Positions 24,014-31,928 of a stretch of 64,000 nucleotides of DNA are shown here, piece by piece; within the stretch, counting starts at the first letter, position 1, and each line of letters begins with the position of its first letter. Below the pieces are notes generated by a model that was given only the letters and a program-made list of their open reading frames with translations, was not told the DNA's origin and made no database searches. The DNA is taken from the NCBI RefSeq assembly GCF_000832305.1, contig NZ_CP010536.1, forward strand, positions 1,860,001 through 1,924,000, in the 5' to 3' direction. Origin of the DNA: Cupriavidus basilensis. GTDB lineage: Bacteria > Pseudomonadota > Gammaproteobacteria > Burkholderiales > Burkholderiaceae. Position numbers and translations under genes: made by a program.

Positions 24014-24247
24014 TCAGCCCCTTATGCTCCTGGGGTCTCGCCCGTAGCTGGCGCGCGTACGGATCTGGCCATCCTGGCCGTGCACCAGGAGTTCCACCTT
24101 CTCGCGCTGTGCAATCACCGTCGCGGCTTGCACCGCTTCCTCCTGAGTGAGGAAGTGTGCTCTTTCCCCCTTTGCCCCCTCGTGGATGATGTCCCAACCG
24201 TCGCCATGAGGCACGACGTGTACGTTGCGTTGCGGTATCGAATCCAT
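24014..24247 (-). CDS. DUF2188-domain small protein
   Basis: 77 aa: NVHVVPHGDGWDIIHEGAKG then THE-type segment AHFLTQEEAVQAATVIAQRE and VELLVHGQDGQIRTRASYGRDP, the usual DUF2188 pattern. These small proteins are often found in mobile or phage-derived regions and are without known function. It lies downstream of the HTH gene on the same strand (118 bp gap), at one edge of a phage-like patch. Confidence 0.82.
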   Translation of the reverse strand: MDSIPQRNVHVVPHGDGWDIIHEGAKGERAHFLTQEEAVQAATVIAQREKVELLVHGQDGQIRTRASYGRDPRSIRG

Positions 24248-24364
24248 GGTTGTCTCTCTGAGCAGTGCGCTACTGCTGTTTTAGGGGGTGTTCTGTCCGC
24301 GGCATGGCGGGATGGCGGCATGGCGGGCGGTGTCCGGTACTCCGCCTGGACATCGGATGTCGCG

Positions 24365-24745
24365 CTATTTTTCCGGCCGTCCCACCAATACGTCGAGCGG
24401 GACGCGCAGCGCCGCCGCCAGGCTCTGGAAAACCTCGGGGCTGCCATCGCGTTTGCGGTTCTCTATCTGGCTGAGGTAGGGCTTGCTAAGGCCTGCCGCT
24501 GCCGCCAGCGCATCCTGGGTCATGCGGCGATATTCCCGCCAGGCCTTGACCGGGTTGTCCCCGGCGAGTTCGGCGTCCAGGATGGCGGCAGGGATCCGAA
24601 AGCTGTTGTCCTGGCCCTTCGCCTGGCCTGGCAGTGCATCAAGCATCGGGTCCTCGACCCGATGCTTGATGCGCTCCCACAATTCAATGGGCACTACCGC
24701 AAACTCGGGGCGGCCGTCGCGTTCGATGAACTGAATTTGGATCAT
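24365..24745 (-). CDS. XRE-family antitoxin-like HTH protein without a toxin partner
   Basis: 126 aa. N-terminal segment IQFIERDGRPEFAVVPIELW resembles antitoxins of RelE-linked modules, and residues about 68-122 form an XRE helix-turn-helix (RRMTQDALAAAAGLSKPYLS then QIENRKRDGSPEVFQSLAAA). AGGAGG stands about 10 nt before the ATG. In related modules a RelE/HigB-type toxin gene is adjacent; here the 194 bp upstream and the 117 bp downstream hold no toxin frame. An inverted repeat at 24841-24866 is a plausible operator. Confidence 0.82.
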   Translation of the reverse strand: MIQIQFIERDGRPEFAVVPIELWERIKHRVEDPMLDALPGQAKGQDNSFRIPAAILDAELAGDNPVKAWREYRRMTQDALAAAAGLSKPYLSQIENRKRDGSPEVFQSLAAALRVPLDVLVGRPEK

Positions 24746-24840
24746 GGCAAGGCACCTCCTCGATGGGCATTCCCGGACATTCCCCGGTATGGCTTGGGCG
24801 GCCGGGCCGAATGCCTGGTGAACGCGATCGTGTGCATCTT

Positions 24841-24866
24841 CATGTTAGCCATTGCAGCTAACCATG
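24841..24866. promoter_or_regulatory. Inverted repeat, possible operator of the HTH antitoxin-like gene
   Basis: CATGTTAGC and GCTAACCATG flank a 7-nt centre; arms pair except for one bulged base. It lies about 96 bp upstream of the start at 24745. Confidence 0.45.
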
Positions 24867-24939
24867 ATGCAAATATTGTTTGCTGGTTGCCATCGCGCAC
24901 GATGTGCCGAACCTTGAGCACTGGCCGGCGCGCAACCCG

Positions 24940-25461
24940 TCAACCCACCGGAACGTCCTCGCCCACGATCGCATCAATTTGCGCATACAGCCGATCCGAC
25001 CCTTCGTCCGCCTGCAGTTCCAGATCAATCCATGCAGGCTTGATCAACGGGTCAGCCCCCGGCCCGCGTCGCGAAACGACCCGGATCAACCGTCCACCGC
25101 GCGCCTGTATGAACTCAGCCTCTGCTTGCGTGGACACATCGGGAACCACAACATCGTGGCCGTCGTGCCGGGCCAGCGTTTGCGAGAAGTACCCGACCAG
25201 CACATCCGGATCCATCGGCGAACGGATCCAGGATTCCCGAAGCGTGTACAGCAACTGGGCCGGTGACTTGCCGAGCGCCGGGATGACGTCGTGGAATCTT
25301 GCCGCGCTGAAGTACGTCTCACGGATGCCCGCACAGGCCTGGATCATGTGGCGCAGCGGGGCGTCGAAGGTGATGACGTGGAAGGCGCGGCTCCCGCAGG
25401 CCAGGTAGTTCGTGATGCGGTCCTGGCCGGAGCCCGGGCGGCCGCAGAGTCCTATGAGCAT
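24940..25461 (-). CDS. Phage-type deoxynucleoside monophosphate kinase-like protein with degenerate P-loop
   Basis: 173 aa. Overall pattern fits phage dNMP kinases: MLIGLCGRPGSGQDRITNYL at the start, FDAPLRHMIQACAG near 33, LGKSPAQLLYTLRESWIR near 65 and DVVVPDVSTQAEAEFIQARG near 100. The Walker A of that family is GxxGSGKDT; here it reads GRPGSGQDR, so the invariant Lys is Gln and the Thr is Arg. Phosphoryl transfer is therefore doubtful. Start at 25461 follows AAGGAAAC; the frame opens at 25503. A perfect palindrome at 25507-25520 stands just upstream, so the neighbouring XRE protein may control it. Confidence 0.75.
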   Translation of the reverse strand: MLIGLCGRPGSGQDRITNYLACGSRAFHVITFDAPLRHMIQACAGIRETYFSAARFHDVIPALGKSPAQLLYTLRESWIRSPMDPDVLVGYFSQTLARHDGHDVVVPDVSTQAEAEFIQARGGRLIRVVSRRGPGADPLIKPAWIDLELQADEGSDRLYAQIDAIVGEDVPVG

Positions 25462-25506
25462 GAAGTTTCCTTGGTCGTGCAGCGTCAGGGAAGTCGATGT
25501 CATAGA

Positions 25507-25520
25507 TTACCCATGGGTAA
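25507..25520. promoter_or_regulatory. Perfect 14-bp palindrome, operator of the kinase-like gene
   Basis: TTACCCATGGGTAA, 46 bp upstream of the minus-strand start at 25461. A further half-site GGGTAA is at 25540-25545. The same TTACC/GGTAA arms occur at 26164-26177 and in the iterons at 26212-26283. Confidence 0.62.
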
Positions 25521-25622
25521 CTAAAAATGCAAGATCATTGGGTAATTTTGATACCCCGCCAGGATCTTGCGGAGCGCGCAGGGCGGGGTGAGTCATCCGG
25601 CAAGCCGGTAGTCGCGCTTATC

Positions 25623-26144
25623 TCAGCTTGTGGACGTTTTCTTGCGTGGCTTGGCGGGTGCCTGCGTGCCGCTTTCGTGAACGGCGTTGCTGGCTAGCTT
25701 GAATGCCGTGCTTCTCCCGCCGGTCTTCAGGACGCGGGCAGTTCTGGTGTTTTTCTTGTATTTACGCACCGATTGCACGGTTTCGACCTGGGTGATCAAT
25801 TCGATGGCCGCGAGCAGCCTGTCGATGTCTTCGTTGCGCAAGCCATTGATCAGGCGGGCGAATCGGGCGGCTATCTCGGGCGGCAGGGTTTCTTCTTTCG
25901 GGGGTGCGGCGGCGTCTTGTGCCTCGCCGTCCAGCCACAGGCGCGGCAGGCCGAGCTTGGCTTCGATGTCGCGAGCGAGATGTTCGCCGATGCGCTTTTT
26001 TCCGGCTTTACCTGTGTTCGAGAATATGCGGGAGAAGTATGAGGGGTCGCGGTCCAGCCGGTCTGATAGGCGCGCTATAGAGCCGCCGAACTGTTCGGCC
26101 ATGATCTGGGCTAGGCGCTGTTCACGCGTGTCTTGAATATCCAT
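25623..26144 (-). CDS. XRE-like phage-type transcriptional regulator
   Basis: 173 aa. HTH region about residues 20-60 (FGGSIARLSDRLDRDPSYFS then RIFSNTGKAGKKRIGEHLAR), a helical middle section RLINGLRNEDIDRLLAAIEL, and a basic Ser/Lys-rich tail ending PAKPRKKTSTS. It resembles phage repressor-type HTH proteins. A TTACC-N4-GGTAA palindrome lies 20 bp upstream of its start and six 12-bp GGGTAA-bearing iterons lie beyond that; the same arms stand before the kinase-like gene. Autoregulation and control of that gene are inferred. Ribosome site is weak. Confidence 0.75.
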   Translation of the reverse strand: MDIQDTREQRLAQIMAEQFGGSIARLSDRLDRDPSYFSRIFSNTGKAGKKRIGEHLARDIEAKLGLPRLWLDGEAQDAAAPPKEETLPPEIAARFARLINGLRNEDIDRLLAAIELITQVETVQSVRKYKKNTRTARVLKTGGRSTAFKLASNAVHESGTQAPAKPRKKTSTS

Positions 26145-26163
26145 GGCCCATTAAACCTGTGCA

Positions 26164-26177
26164 TTACCTGAAGGTAA
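26164..26177. promoter_or_regulatory. Palindromic operator upstream of the XRE regulator
   Basis: TTACC-TGAA-GGTAA, 20 bp before the minus-strand start at 26144. Arms match those at 25507-25520. Confidence 0.6.
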
Positions 26178-26211
26178 ATTTTCTGTTGGTACTGCTAATT
26201 CAATGACTAAT

Positions 26212-26283
26212 GGGTAACTTAGTGGATAATTTAGCGGGTAATTCGGTGGGTAATTCGGTGGGTAATTTACTGGGTAACTTAAT
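26212..26283. repeat. Six tandem 12-bp iterons (GGGTAATTnnGT)
   Basis: Units start at 26212, 26224, 26236, 26248, 26260 and 26272: GGGTAACTTAGT, GGATAATTTAGC, GGGTAATTCGGT twice, GGGTAATTTACT, GGGTAACTTAAT. Five of six begin GGGTAA, the half-site of the nearby palindromes. They lie 68 bp upstream of the XRE regulator. An incidental plus-strand frame through them gives a tetrapeptide repeat and is not taken as a gene. Confidence 0.8.
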
Positions 26284-26416
26284 GCGTGGCTTATGCATCA
26301 GGAGGCGTTTTCCAGCCATTGATGAATGGCGTGAGAGGCTGGCCGGGGTGCCGGGGATTCTGCTGGTGTGTCATCGTCGTGCGGTATCGCTTCGCCAGTC
26401 ACCGGCCTGGCGTGGA

Positions 26417-28126
26417 TCAGTCACACTCGATACGGTTGCGGCCGCGTTCCTTGGCGCGGTAGAGCGCCCCGTCGCTGCGCAACAGGGATAGGTCCGCGCT
26501 GAGATCGGTGGCATGCATGAGGGCAATGCCGACGCTGACGGTCAGCGTGACGATCTGGCTGCCGTCAAGCAGTGCGGTTTCCGCGATCTGATGCTGTACG
26601 CGCCTGGCAAATCGTGTCGCCGTCTCAAGGCTCGCATCGGGGAGCACCACGGCAAATTCCTCGCCGCCGATGCGGCCGGCGAAATCGTGTTTTTGCAATG
26701 CATCGCGCAGCAGCGCCGCGAAACACCGCAGGGCGTGGTCGCCCATGGCGTGGCCCCAGGTGTCGTTGATGGCTTTGAAGTGGTCGAGGTCAAACGTCAG
26801 GACGGCGGCAGGGCGGCCGTCCGTGCGCTGGATCCGGGCAAGCTCCTGTTCGATCCGCACGACGAAGTGACGGCGATTGGGTAGTTGCGTCAGGAAATCG
26901 ATGGTTGCAAATTCCTGCAGTTCTCCCTCGATGCGCTTGCGTTCGGTCGCGTCCGTGATAAATCCATGCCATAGCGTGCTGCCGTCGTCGAGCCGCCGGG
27001 GACGCGCGTCGCCTTGCCGCCAGCGCAGTCCTTGCCTGGGCAGTTCGACGCGATACTCGAGGTGCCAGGGCGTCAGGCTGGCGGCGGACGCGTGAAGCGA
27101 GGCGCGGTAAGCCTCCAGGTCGTCGGGGTGGATGACGGCATGGATGGGGCCTGTGCTGGCGGCTACCTGTTGCGGCGTGAGCTCGTAGATATCGGCGATG
27201 CCGGCGCTGGCGTAGGACAGGAAGGATTCCCCCGTTGGCAGCAGGCGATGCTGGAATACCAGGCCGGGGACTTCGTTGGTCAGGCTGGTGACCAGGTCGA
27301 CGGTTTGCTGCAGTTCTTCGGCCAGTGCCTGGATGGCCGTGATATCGGTGGTGGTGCCGATCATGCGCAGCGGCTCGCCGTTGCCGCCGCGGCTGACCAC
27401 CTTGCCGCGGCTGGATATCCATTTATAGCTGCCATCCTTGCAGCGGATCCGGTGGTCCACCGCGTAGCTTTCCGTTTCCTGGTTGAAGTGGGCTTGTATG
27501 GTGGCCTGGACGTAGGCGAGGTCGTCGGGATGGACGCGGGTATAGCTATCTTCGATCCGGTTGGTGATCTCGGATTCTTCATAACCGATGATGGCTTTCC
27601 AGCCGGCCGAGTAGTGGATGCAGCCCGACTGGATATCCCGGTCCCAGACGCCCGTGCCGCTTCCCGCGATGGCCAGCTCAAGCCGCTTTTCGTTTTCCTC
27701 GAGCCTGCTGGCGTCGTCGTTCAGTTTGCCCTGGGCCAGGTCGCGCTCGACGATAGCGACCGCCATGTCGGCAAAGTCCTGCAGCAGGCCGCGCTCCGCC
27801 TGGTCCAGTTCGCGTGACCCTGCATCGAGCAGCCAGAAGGCGCCGAGCCGGCTGCCGCTCGATGTGGTCAAGGGGCACGCCGCGTGAAAGCCCATGGGCA
27901 GGCCGTCGATGAGGATGGGAACGTCGCCGGGATGCGCATCATCAAGCACGTCATGCAACGTAACCAGGGCAACCGGGACCTTGAAGAGGTGCCGCGCGAG
28001 TCGTGTCAGCGCGTCAAACCGCGCTTGCTGTAAGGCGACTGTCAGGCTTAGCCACCTAGAGGTGTCGATGCGTTCATGTCTAGCTTGCGCTTCGGTAGAG
28101 GCCCGCATATCCAGGTCAAATGACAA
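26417..28126 (-). CDS. Diguanylate cyclase with GAF and two PAS domains
   Basis: 569 aa cytoplasmic protein. A GAF-like domain (about residues 20-135), a PAS/PAC pair (145-270, with HYSAGWKAIIGY and HRIRCKDGSYKWISSRGK), a second PAS (285-400, with HPDDLEAYRASL) and a C-terminal GGDEF domain (405-565) with active-site loop GGEEF and FDLDHFKAINDTWGH are seen. It should make cyclic di-GMP in response to a ligand or redox state sensed by GAF/PAS. The position of the inhibitory I-site reads QKHD rather than RxxD, so product inhibition may be lost. No EAL domain. Stands alone between the iteron patch and dinB. Confidence 0.92.
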   Translation of the reverse strand: MSFDLDMRASTEAQARHERIDTSRWLSLTVALQQARFDALTRLARHLFKVPVALVTLHDVLDDAHPGDVPILIDGLPMGFHAACPLTTSSGSRLGAFWLLDAGSRELDQAERGLLQDFADMAVAIVERDLAQGKLNDDASRLEENEKRLELAIAGSGTGVWDRDIQSGCIHYSAGWKAIIGYEESEITNRIEDSYTRVHPDDLAYVQATIQAHFNQETESYAVDHRIRCKDGSYKWISSRGKVVSRGGNGEPLRMIGTTTDITAIQALAEELQQTVDLVTSLTNEVPGLVFQHRLLPTGESFLSYASAGIADIYELTPQQVAASTGPIHAVIHPDDLEAYRASLHASAASLTPWHLEYRVELPRQGLRWRQGDARPRRLDDGSTLWHGFITDATERKRIEGELQEFATIDFLTQLPNRRHFVVRIEQELARIQRTDGRPAAVLTFDLDHFKAINDTWGHAMGDHALRCFAALLRDALQKHDFAGRIGGEEFAVVLPDASLETATRFARRVQHQIAETALLDGSQIVTLTVSVGIALMHATDLSADLSLLRSDGALYRAKERGRNRIECD

Positions 28127-28233
28127 TTGACGTTAGCCCGAGGGTGTTGATTGTGCGGATTGTGCGCAGGTGCTGCAACGTTATGCACGGCTGTGCCAAT
28201 ACTATCAGACGGATCGGCTCAAAGCGGGGCCGG

Positions 28234-29397
28234 CTAAGCGTTGTCGGCGAAAGGCAACTCTGCCTGTACCGGCAGCGCAGCCGGCGCCACTTCTCCCGCA
28301 GGCGTCAGCGCGCTGACCCTCACGCCCAGCAAGCGGATCTTCCGGTCCAGCGCAACGCGTTTGACGCATTCGGTCGCGGCGCGCCGCAGCTGTGCGGCGT
28401 CCGCCGTCGGGGCCGGCATGCTGAGGTCGCGGGTGACGGTGTGAAAGTCGTCGTAGCGCAGCTTGACGCCGATGGTGCGGCCCACGTAGCCCTTGCGGCG
28501 AAGGTCTTCCGCCAGGCGCTGGCACAGGCCGGTAAAGACTTCGGAGAGCGTCTGGCGGTCCTGCTTGGGGTGCAGGTCACGCTCGAAGGTGGTTTCCCGG
28601 CTCATGGACTTGGGCTCGGAGCTGGTGACCACCGGGCGTTCGTCATGGCCTTGCGCGATCTCGGCCAGCCAGGCGGCGTAGCTGCGGCCGAAATGGGTCT
28701 GCAGCATGCCCAGGTCCGCGCTGGCGAGGTCGCCGACCGTGGCGATGCCCAGCGCCGCGAGCTTCTCGGTGGCCTTCGGGCCGATCCCGTTGACCTTACG
28801 CACGGGCAGTGGCCAGATGCGCAGTGGCACGTCGCTGGCTGCCAGCAGGGTGAGCCCGTCGGGTTTGTCGAGTTCCGAGCCGATCTTGGCGAGGAGCTTG
28901 TTGGGGGCGATGCAGATCGAACAGCTCAGTCCGGTGGCTTCGCGCACCGCTTGCTTGATGCGGGTACCGATATCGGCGGGCTCGCCCGGCACGTCGCTCA
29001 GGTCGATGTAGATCTCGTCGATACCGCGGTCTTCGATGTCGCTGGTGAAGGTGGCGACGGCAGCCTTGAACAGGCGGGAGTAGTGCCGGTACGAGTCGAA
29101 ATCCGTGGGCAGCAGGATGGCGTCGGGGGCGAGTTGCGCGGCCTTCATCATGCCCATGGCGGAGAACACGCCCAGCGCGCGGGCTTCGTAGGTGGACGTG
29201 GTGACCACGCCGCGCCCGGCGTAGTCGCGCAGGCGGGCAAAGCGCCGGCTGCCGTCGGGAAGTATCTCGGGTACCGCATTGCGTCCACCACCGATCACCA
29301 CGGGCTTGCCGCGCAACTCCGGGTATCGCAACAGCTCGACGGACGCGTAGAACGCGTCCATATCCAGGTGGGCGATGCGGTGAGGTGCAGATGACAT
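28234..29397 (-). CDS. dinB: DNA polymerase IV (Y-family)
   Basis: 387 aa translesion polymerase. Typical motifs are RIAHLDMDAFYASVELLRYP at the N-terminus, SIDEIYIDLSD-like DRGIDEIYIDLSDVPG near 110, and CSICIAPNKLLAKIGSELDK near 150, followed by helix-hairpin-helix NGIGPKATEKLAALGI and the little-finger domain. Start at 29397 chosen because the LexA box 29413-29432 lies immediately upstream; the longer frame from 29451 would include the box. SOS-inducible mutagenic bypass is its known role. Confidence 0.95.
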   Translation of the reverse strand: MSSAPHRIAHLDMDAFYASVELLRYPELRGKPVVIGGGRNAVPEILPDGSRRFARLRDYAGRGVVTTSTYEARALGVFSAMGMMKAAQLAPDAILLPTDFDSYRHYSRLFKAAVATFTSDIEDRGIDEIYIDLSDVPGEPADIGTRIKQAVREATGLSCSICIAPNKLLAKIGSELDKPDGLTLLAASDVPLRIWPLPVRKVNGIGPKATEKLAALGIATVGDLASADLGMLQTHFGRSYAAWLAEIAQGHDERPVVTSSEPKSMSRETTFERDLHPKQDRQTLSEVFTGLCQRLAEDLRRKGYVGRTIGVKLRYDDFHTVTRDLSMPAPTADAAQLRRAATECVKRVALDRKIRLLGVRVSALTPAGEVAPAALPVQAELPFADNA

Positions 29398-29412
29398 GGG
29401 GCGTCGGCGGGT

Positions 29413-29432
29413 GACTGTATGCATATACAGTA
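29413..29432 (-). promoter_or_regulatory. LexA (SOS) box of dinB
   Basis: GACTGTATGCATATACAGTA, with CTGTAT and ATACAG arms, 16 bp before the dinB start. It agrees with the boxes at 21643 and 21700. Confidence 0.82.
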
Positions 29433-29521
29433 TATCGAATTCTGCCGACAATACCGCTGCGTCCCGGTCGCGCTACCAGCGATGCACGTAGGTGGCCGTC
29501 ATGACGATGCCCGCCGGCGCG

Positions 29522-29548
29522 AAAAAAAAGCCCGCGAACTGCGCGGGC
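29522..29548 (-). terminator. Rho-independent terminator (minus strand)
   Basis: GCCCGCG (29530-29536) pairs with CGCGGGC (29542-29548); on the minus strand it runs into eight T. It ends the gene at 29638-30129 before dinB. Confidence 0.82.
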
Positions 29549-29637
29549 CTTTGAAAGCGCAGCCGGTGTAAGCGGATCCGGCTGGCCCGCGATTGTCGCA
29601 ATGGACGCCGGAATCTCTTTCCCCTCTGGCGATGGGA

Positions 29638-30129
29638 TCAGCGCAGCAGGAAGGCGATATCGTCGACGCTGATCTGCGCCGGCGCGACGCCGCGGCGCTG
29701 CTGGAACAGGATGTGCTGGAGGACCTGGCGGCGCTGCCTGGCGAAGACGGCCAGGTCGATGGGAATGCCCGCCCGGGCGTAATGCTCGACCAGCAGCTTG
29801 TAGGCACGGTGGCGCATCTGCAGGGCTTCGCCTTCGGCGCGCAGCCGGCCGGTATCTTCCGGCGGTGTCACTTCAATCTGGCGTAACGCCTCCATGGCGG
29901 CGGCGTGCATGTCGCGATAGCGGTCCAGTTCGGTCTGGGTGGCGTGCAAACGCTCGCGCAGCGCGCGGATCTTGCGCTGCAGCTTCAATGTCATGCCGAC
30001 GCCGTGCTCGATGAGGGCGACGGTTTCCAGCGCGTGGCTGGCTGCGGCGATCGTGTTTTTCCAGATGCCCCTGTCCGTCACCTCGACGTCCGGCGCCCAA
30101 CCGTTGCTGGCTCCGCGCAAGCTTTTCAT
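29638..30129 (-). CDS. Unknown coiled-coil protein
   Basis: 163 aa, rich in Arg, Glu, Ala and Leu. A helical coiled-coil-like stretch covers about residues 45-90 (LKLQRKIRALRERLHATQTE then LDRYRDMHAAAMEAL). The C-terminus AQISVDDIAFLLR is helical. No family recognised and no membrane segment. It has its own terminator (29522-29548) and a 333-bp upstream gap, so it is probably monocistronic. The tidy terminator and normal codon use argue that it is real. Confidence 0.62.
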   Translation of the reverse strand: MKSLRGASNGWAPDVEVTDRGIWKNTIAAASHALETVALIEHGVGMTLKLQRKIRALRERLHATQTELDRYRDMHAAAMEALRQIEVTPPEDTGRLRAEGEALQMRHRAYKLLVEHYARAGIPIDLAVFARQRRQVLQHILFQQRRGVAPAQISVDDIAFLLR

Positions 30130-30462
30130 AAGACCCCTTGACCCTTGTGTTGATGTCCGGCGGACAGCTTTATGGTTGCCGTCCTGTCCCGGACCGCGGC
30201 GATCGTGCCACCGCGGTTGTGATGGGAATCGTACGGTCTGGCCGCGCGCGGGCGAAGTAGAAGATGCTTAGATCTGGTTTTCCCGACACCTATGTCGCGT
30301 CATGTCTGTGCGGCTCGACACCAGGTTACCGGTAAGCGAAATGGCGATGAGAAGCGGTCTTCTCCAGACTTGCTGGCGGGATGGTTGCCCAATTCGGCGC
30401 AAATCCGGCAGTCCCGCCTTCTATGCCGTACAGAGGGGGCCGAATCGGACTAGGATACAGAA
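30130..30462. other. 333-bp intergenic region, nothing recognised
   Basis: Divergent gap between the coiled-coil gene and the DUF1488 gene. It must hold both promoters, but I see no operator, RNA or convincing small ORF. Confidence 0.5.
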
Positions 30463-30714
30463 ATGGCACTTAATTTTCCCAATCCCAGCCGGAGTTACGA
30501 CCCATCCAGGCATTGCGTATGCTTTTGGGGCTACGACAGTTCGCGTGAGATCTCCTTCGAGGTCGACCGAGCGGTACTCTCCAACCTCAGCCCCGAACTG
30601 CGCCCGGACGAGCCTGCCGTGCTGGAGGCATTCGACCGCCACCGCGACCACATCCTGGAACTCGCCCGCGGGCTCTATTCCCGCAGCCGGCAGAACAGGT
30701 ACACCATCTCCTGA
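30463..30714 (+). CDS. DUF1488-family protein
   Basis: 83 aa. Pattern FPNPSRSYDPSRHCVCFWGY then SREISFEVDRAVLSNLSPEL and a helical end LEAFDRHRDHILELARGLYS fits DUF1488, small cytoplasmic proteins without known function. AGGA stands before the ATG. Single gene, convergent with rlmJ. Confidence 0.8.
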   Translation: MALNFPNPSRSYDPSRHCVCFWGYDSSREISFEVDRAVLSNLSPELRPDEPAVLEAFDRHRDHILELARGLYSRSRQNRYTIS

Positions 30715-30825
30715 CAGCGGCGCTAAAAGCGGCCAGCACTGCCGCGACACCAGCGGCATGCTGGAGGATGGCCGGCGCATGGCCAAATAGCTTCTTTCTC
30801 GCCAGCGGCCCGGCCGGCGCGAGGA

Positions 30826-31683
30826 TCAGCTTTCCTGCGCTTCCAGCGTGAAGCCGGCGCCGTCGTCCTGGCGCAGCATCGTCACCAGGGCGGGCATGGC
30901 TGCCTCCAGGGTTTCCTTCAGGCGCCACGGCGGGTTGACGATGAACATGCCGCTGCCGTGCAGGCCCAGCCCGCCGGCGACGGGGTGCTTGACGCGCAGG
31001 GTGACGTGCAGCCAGCTCTTGAGCGGCAGTTTTTTCAGCTGCACCGGCAACTGCACGGATTCGCGGCGCTGCACTTCGGGATACCAGATCGCGTACATGC
31101 CGGTGGCAAAGCGCTGCAGGCAATCCTGCAGGCTGCGCACTACGCGGCCGTAGTCCTGCTTGTCCTCGTATGAAGGGTCGATCAGCACCAGTGCGCGGCG
31201 CGGCGGCGGGGGCAGGATGGCGTTGATGCCGGTAAAGCCGTCGCCGTCGTACAGCATGACGCGGCGGCCGGCGCCACGGAAGTTGTCGCGCAGCACCTGG
31301 ATTTCGGTGCTGTGCATCTCGAACAGGCGCAGGCGGTCCGCGTCGCGCAGCATCTGCCAGGCGAGCCACGGCGAGCCGGGGTAGTGCTTCAGGTTGCCGT
31401 CCGGGTTCAGCGTGCGAACCTGCTCCAGGTAATCCTCGACCAGCGTCGGCATGGGCCGCTTGGCGGCGGCGGCCTGCCACAGCCGGGCAATGCCGGTCTC
31501 GAACTCGCCTTTTTTCTGCGCGTAGGCGTGATCGAGCGCGTACAGCCCGGCGCCAGCGTGCGTGTCGATGTACCAGAAGGGCTTGTCTTTCTGGCTCAAC
31601 TGCTCCAGCAACTGGACCACGATGGCGTGTTTGAGAACATCGGCGTGGTTGCCGGCGTGGAAGGCGTGACGGTAGCTGAGCAT
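30826..31683 (-). CDS. rlmJ: 23S rRNA (adenine-2030-N6)-methyltransferase
   Basis: 285 aa. Starts [20 protein letters not shown], the signature of RlmJ, followed by [12 protein letters not shown] (SAM-binding loop), and the catalytic [14 protein letters not shown] near residue 165 (D/N-PP-Y-type motif reading DPSY). It methylates A2030 of 23S rRNA. Divergent from mnmC, 245 bp apart. Complete and normal in length. Confidence 0.94.
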   Translation of the reverse strand: MLSYRHAFHAGNHADVLKHAIVVQLLEQLSQKDKPFWYIDTHAGAGLYALDHAYAQKKGEFETGIARLWQAAAAKRPMPTLVEDYLEQVRTLNPDGNLKHYPGSPWLAWQMLRDADRLRLFEMHSTEIQVLRDNFRGAGRRVMLYDGDGFTGINAILPPPPRRALVLIDPSYEDKQDYGRVVRSLQDCLQRFATGMYAIWYPEVQRRESVQLPVQLKKLPLKSWLHVTLRVKHPVAGGLGLHGSGMFIVNPPWRLKETLEAAMPALVTMLRQDDGAGFTLEAQES

Positions 31684-31928
31684 GGCGAGGCGGGAAAAGG
31701 TCGTGCGGGGCGTGCGGGTGCCGGCCTGGAGGGGCCGGCGGCACAGGGCGCTATGCTACCATCGCCGGGCTTTGGGGCGGCCCTGCGGCATGCCGCAGGG
31801 CGCGCCTGGCGGGCGATTGCCGGCTTCTTCGCCAGTCTCCGCTTCCGATGCACTTCCAATGCGCTTCGCGTCTGACGCTCCTGCGCATTTCCCATTCTCC
31901 CGGCCTCAGCCGCCTTGTTGCCTTGTCC

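Noticed and set aside
26212..26283. CRISPR array
   Set aside because: Units are 12 bp with no spacers and no cas genes nearby; the same applies to 52428-52499.
26210..26491. Plus-strand ORF reading through the iterons (GNLV DNLA GNSV repeats)
   Set aside because: The repeat peptide follows from 12-bp iterons; the ORF runs into the 3' end of the cyclase gene and has no ribosome site or family.
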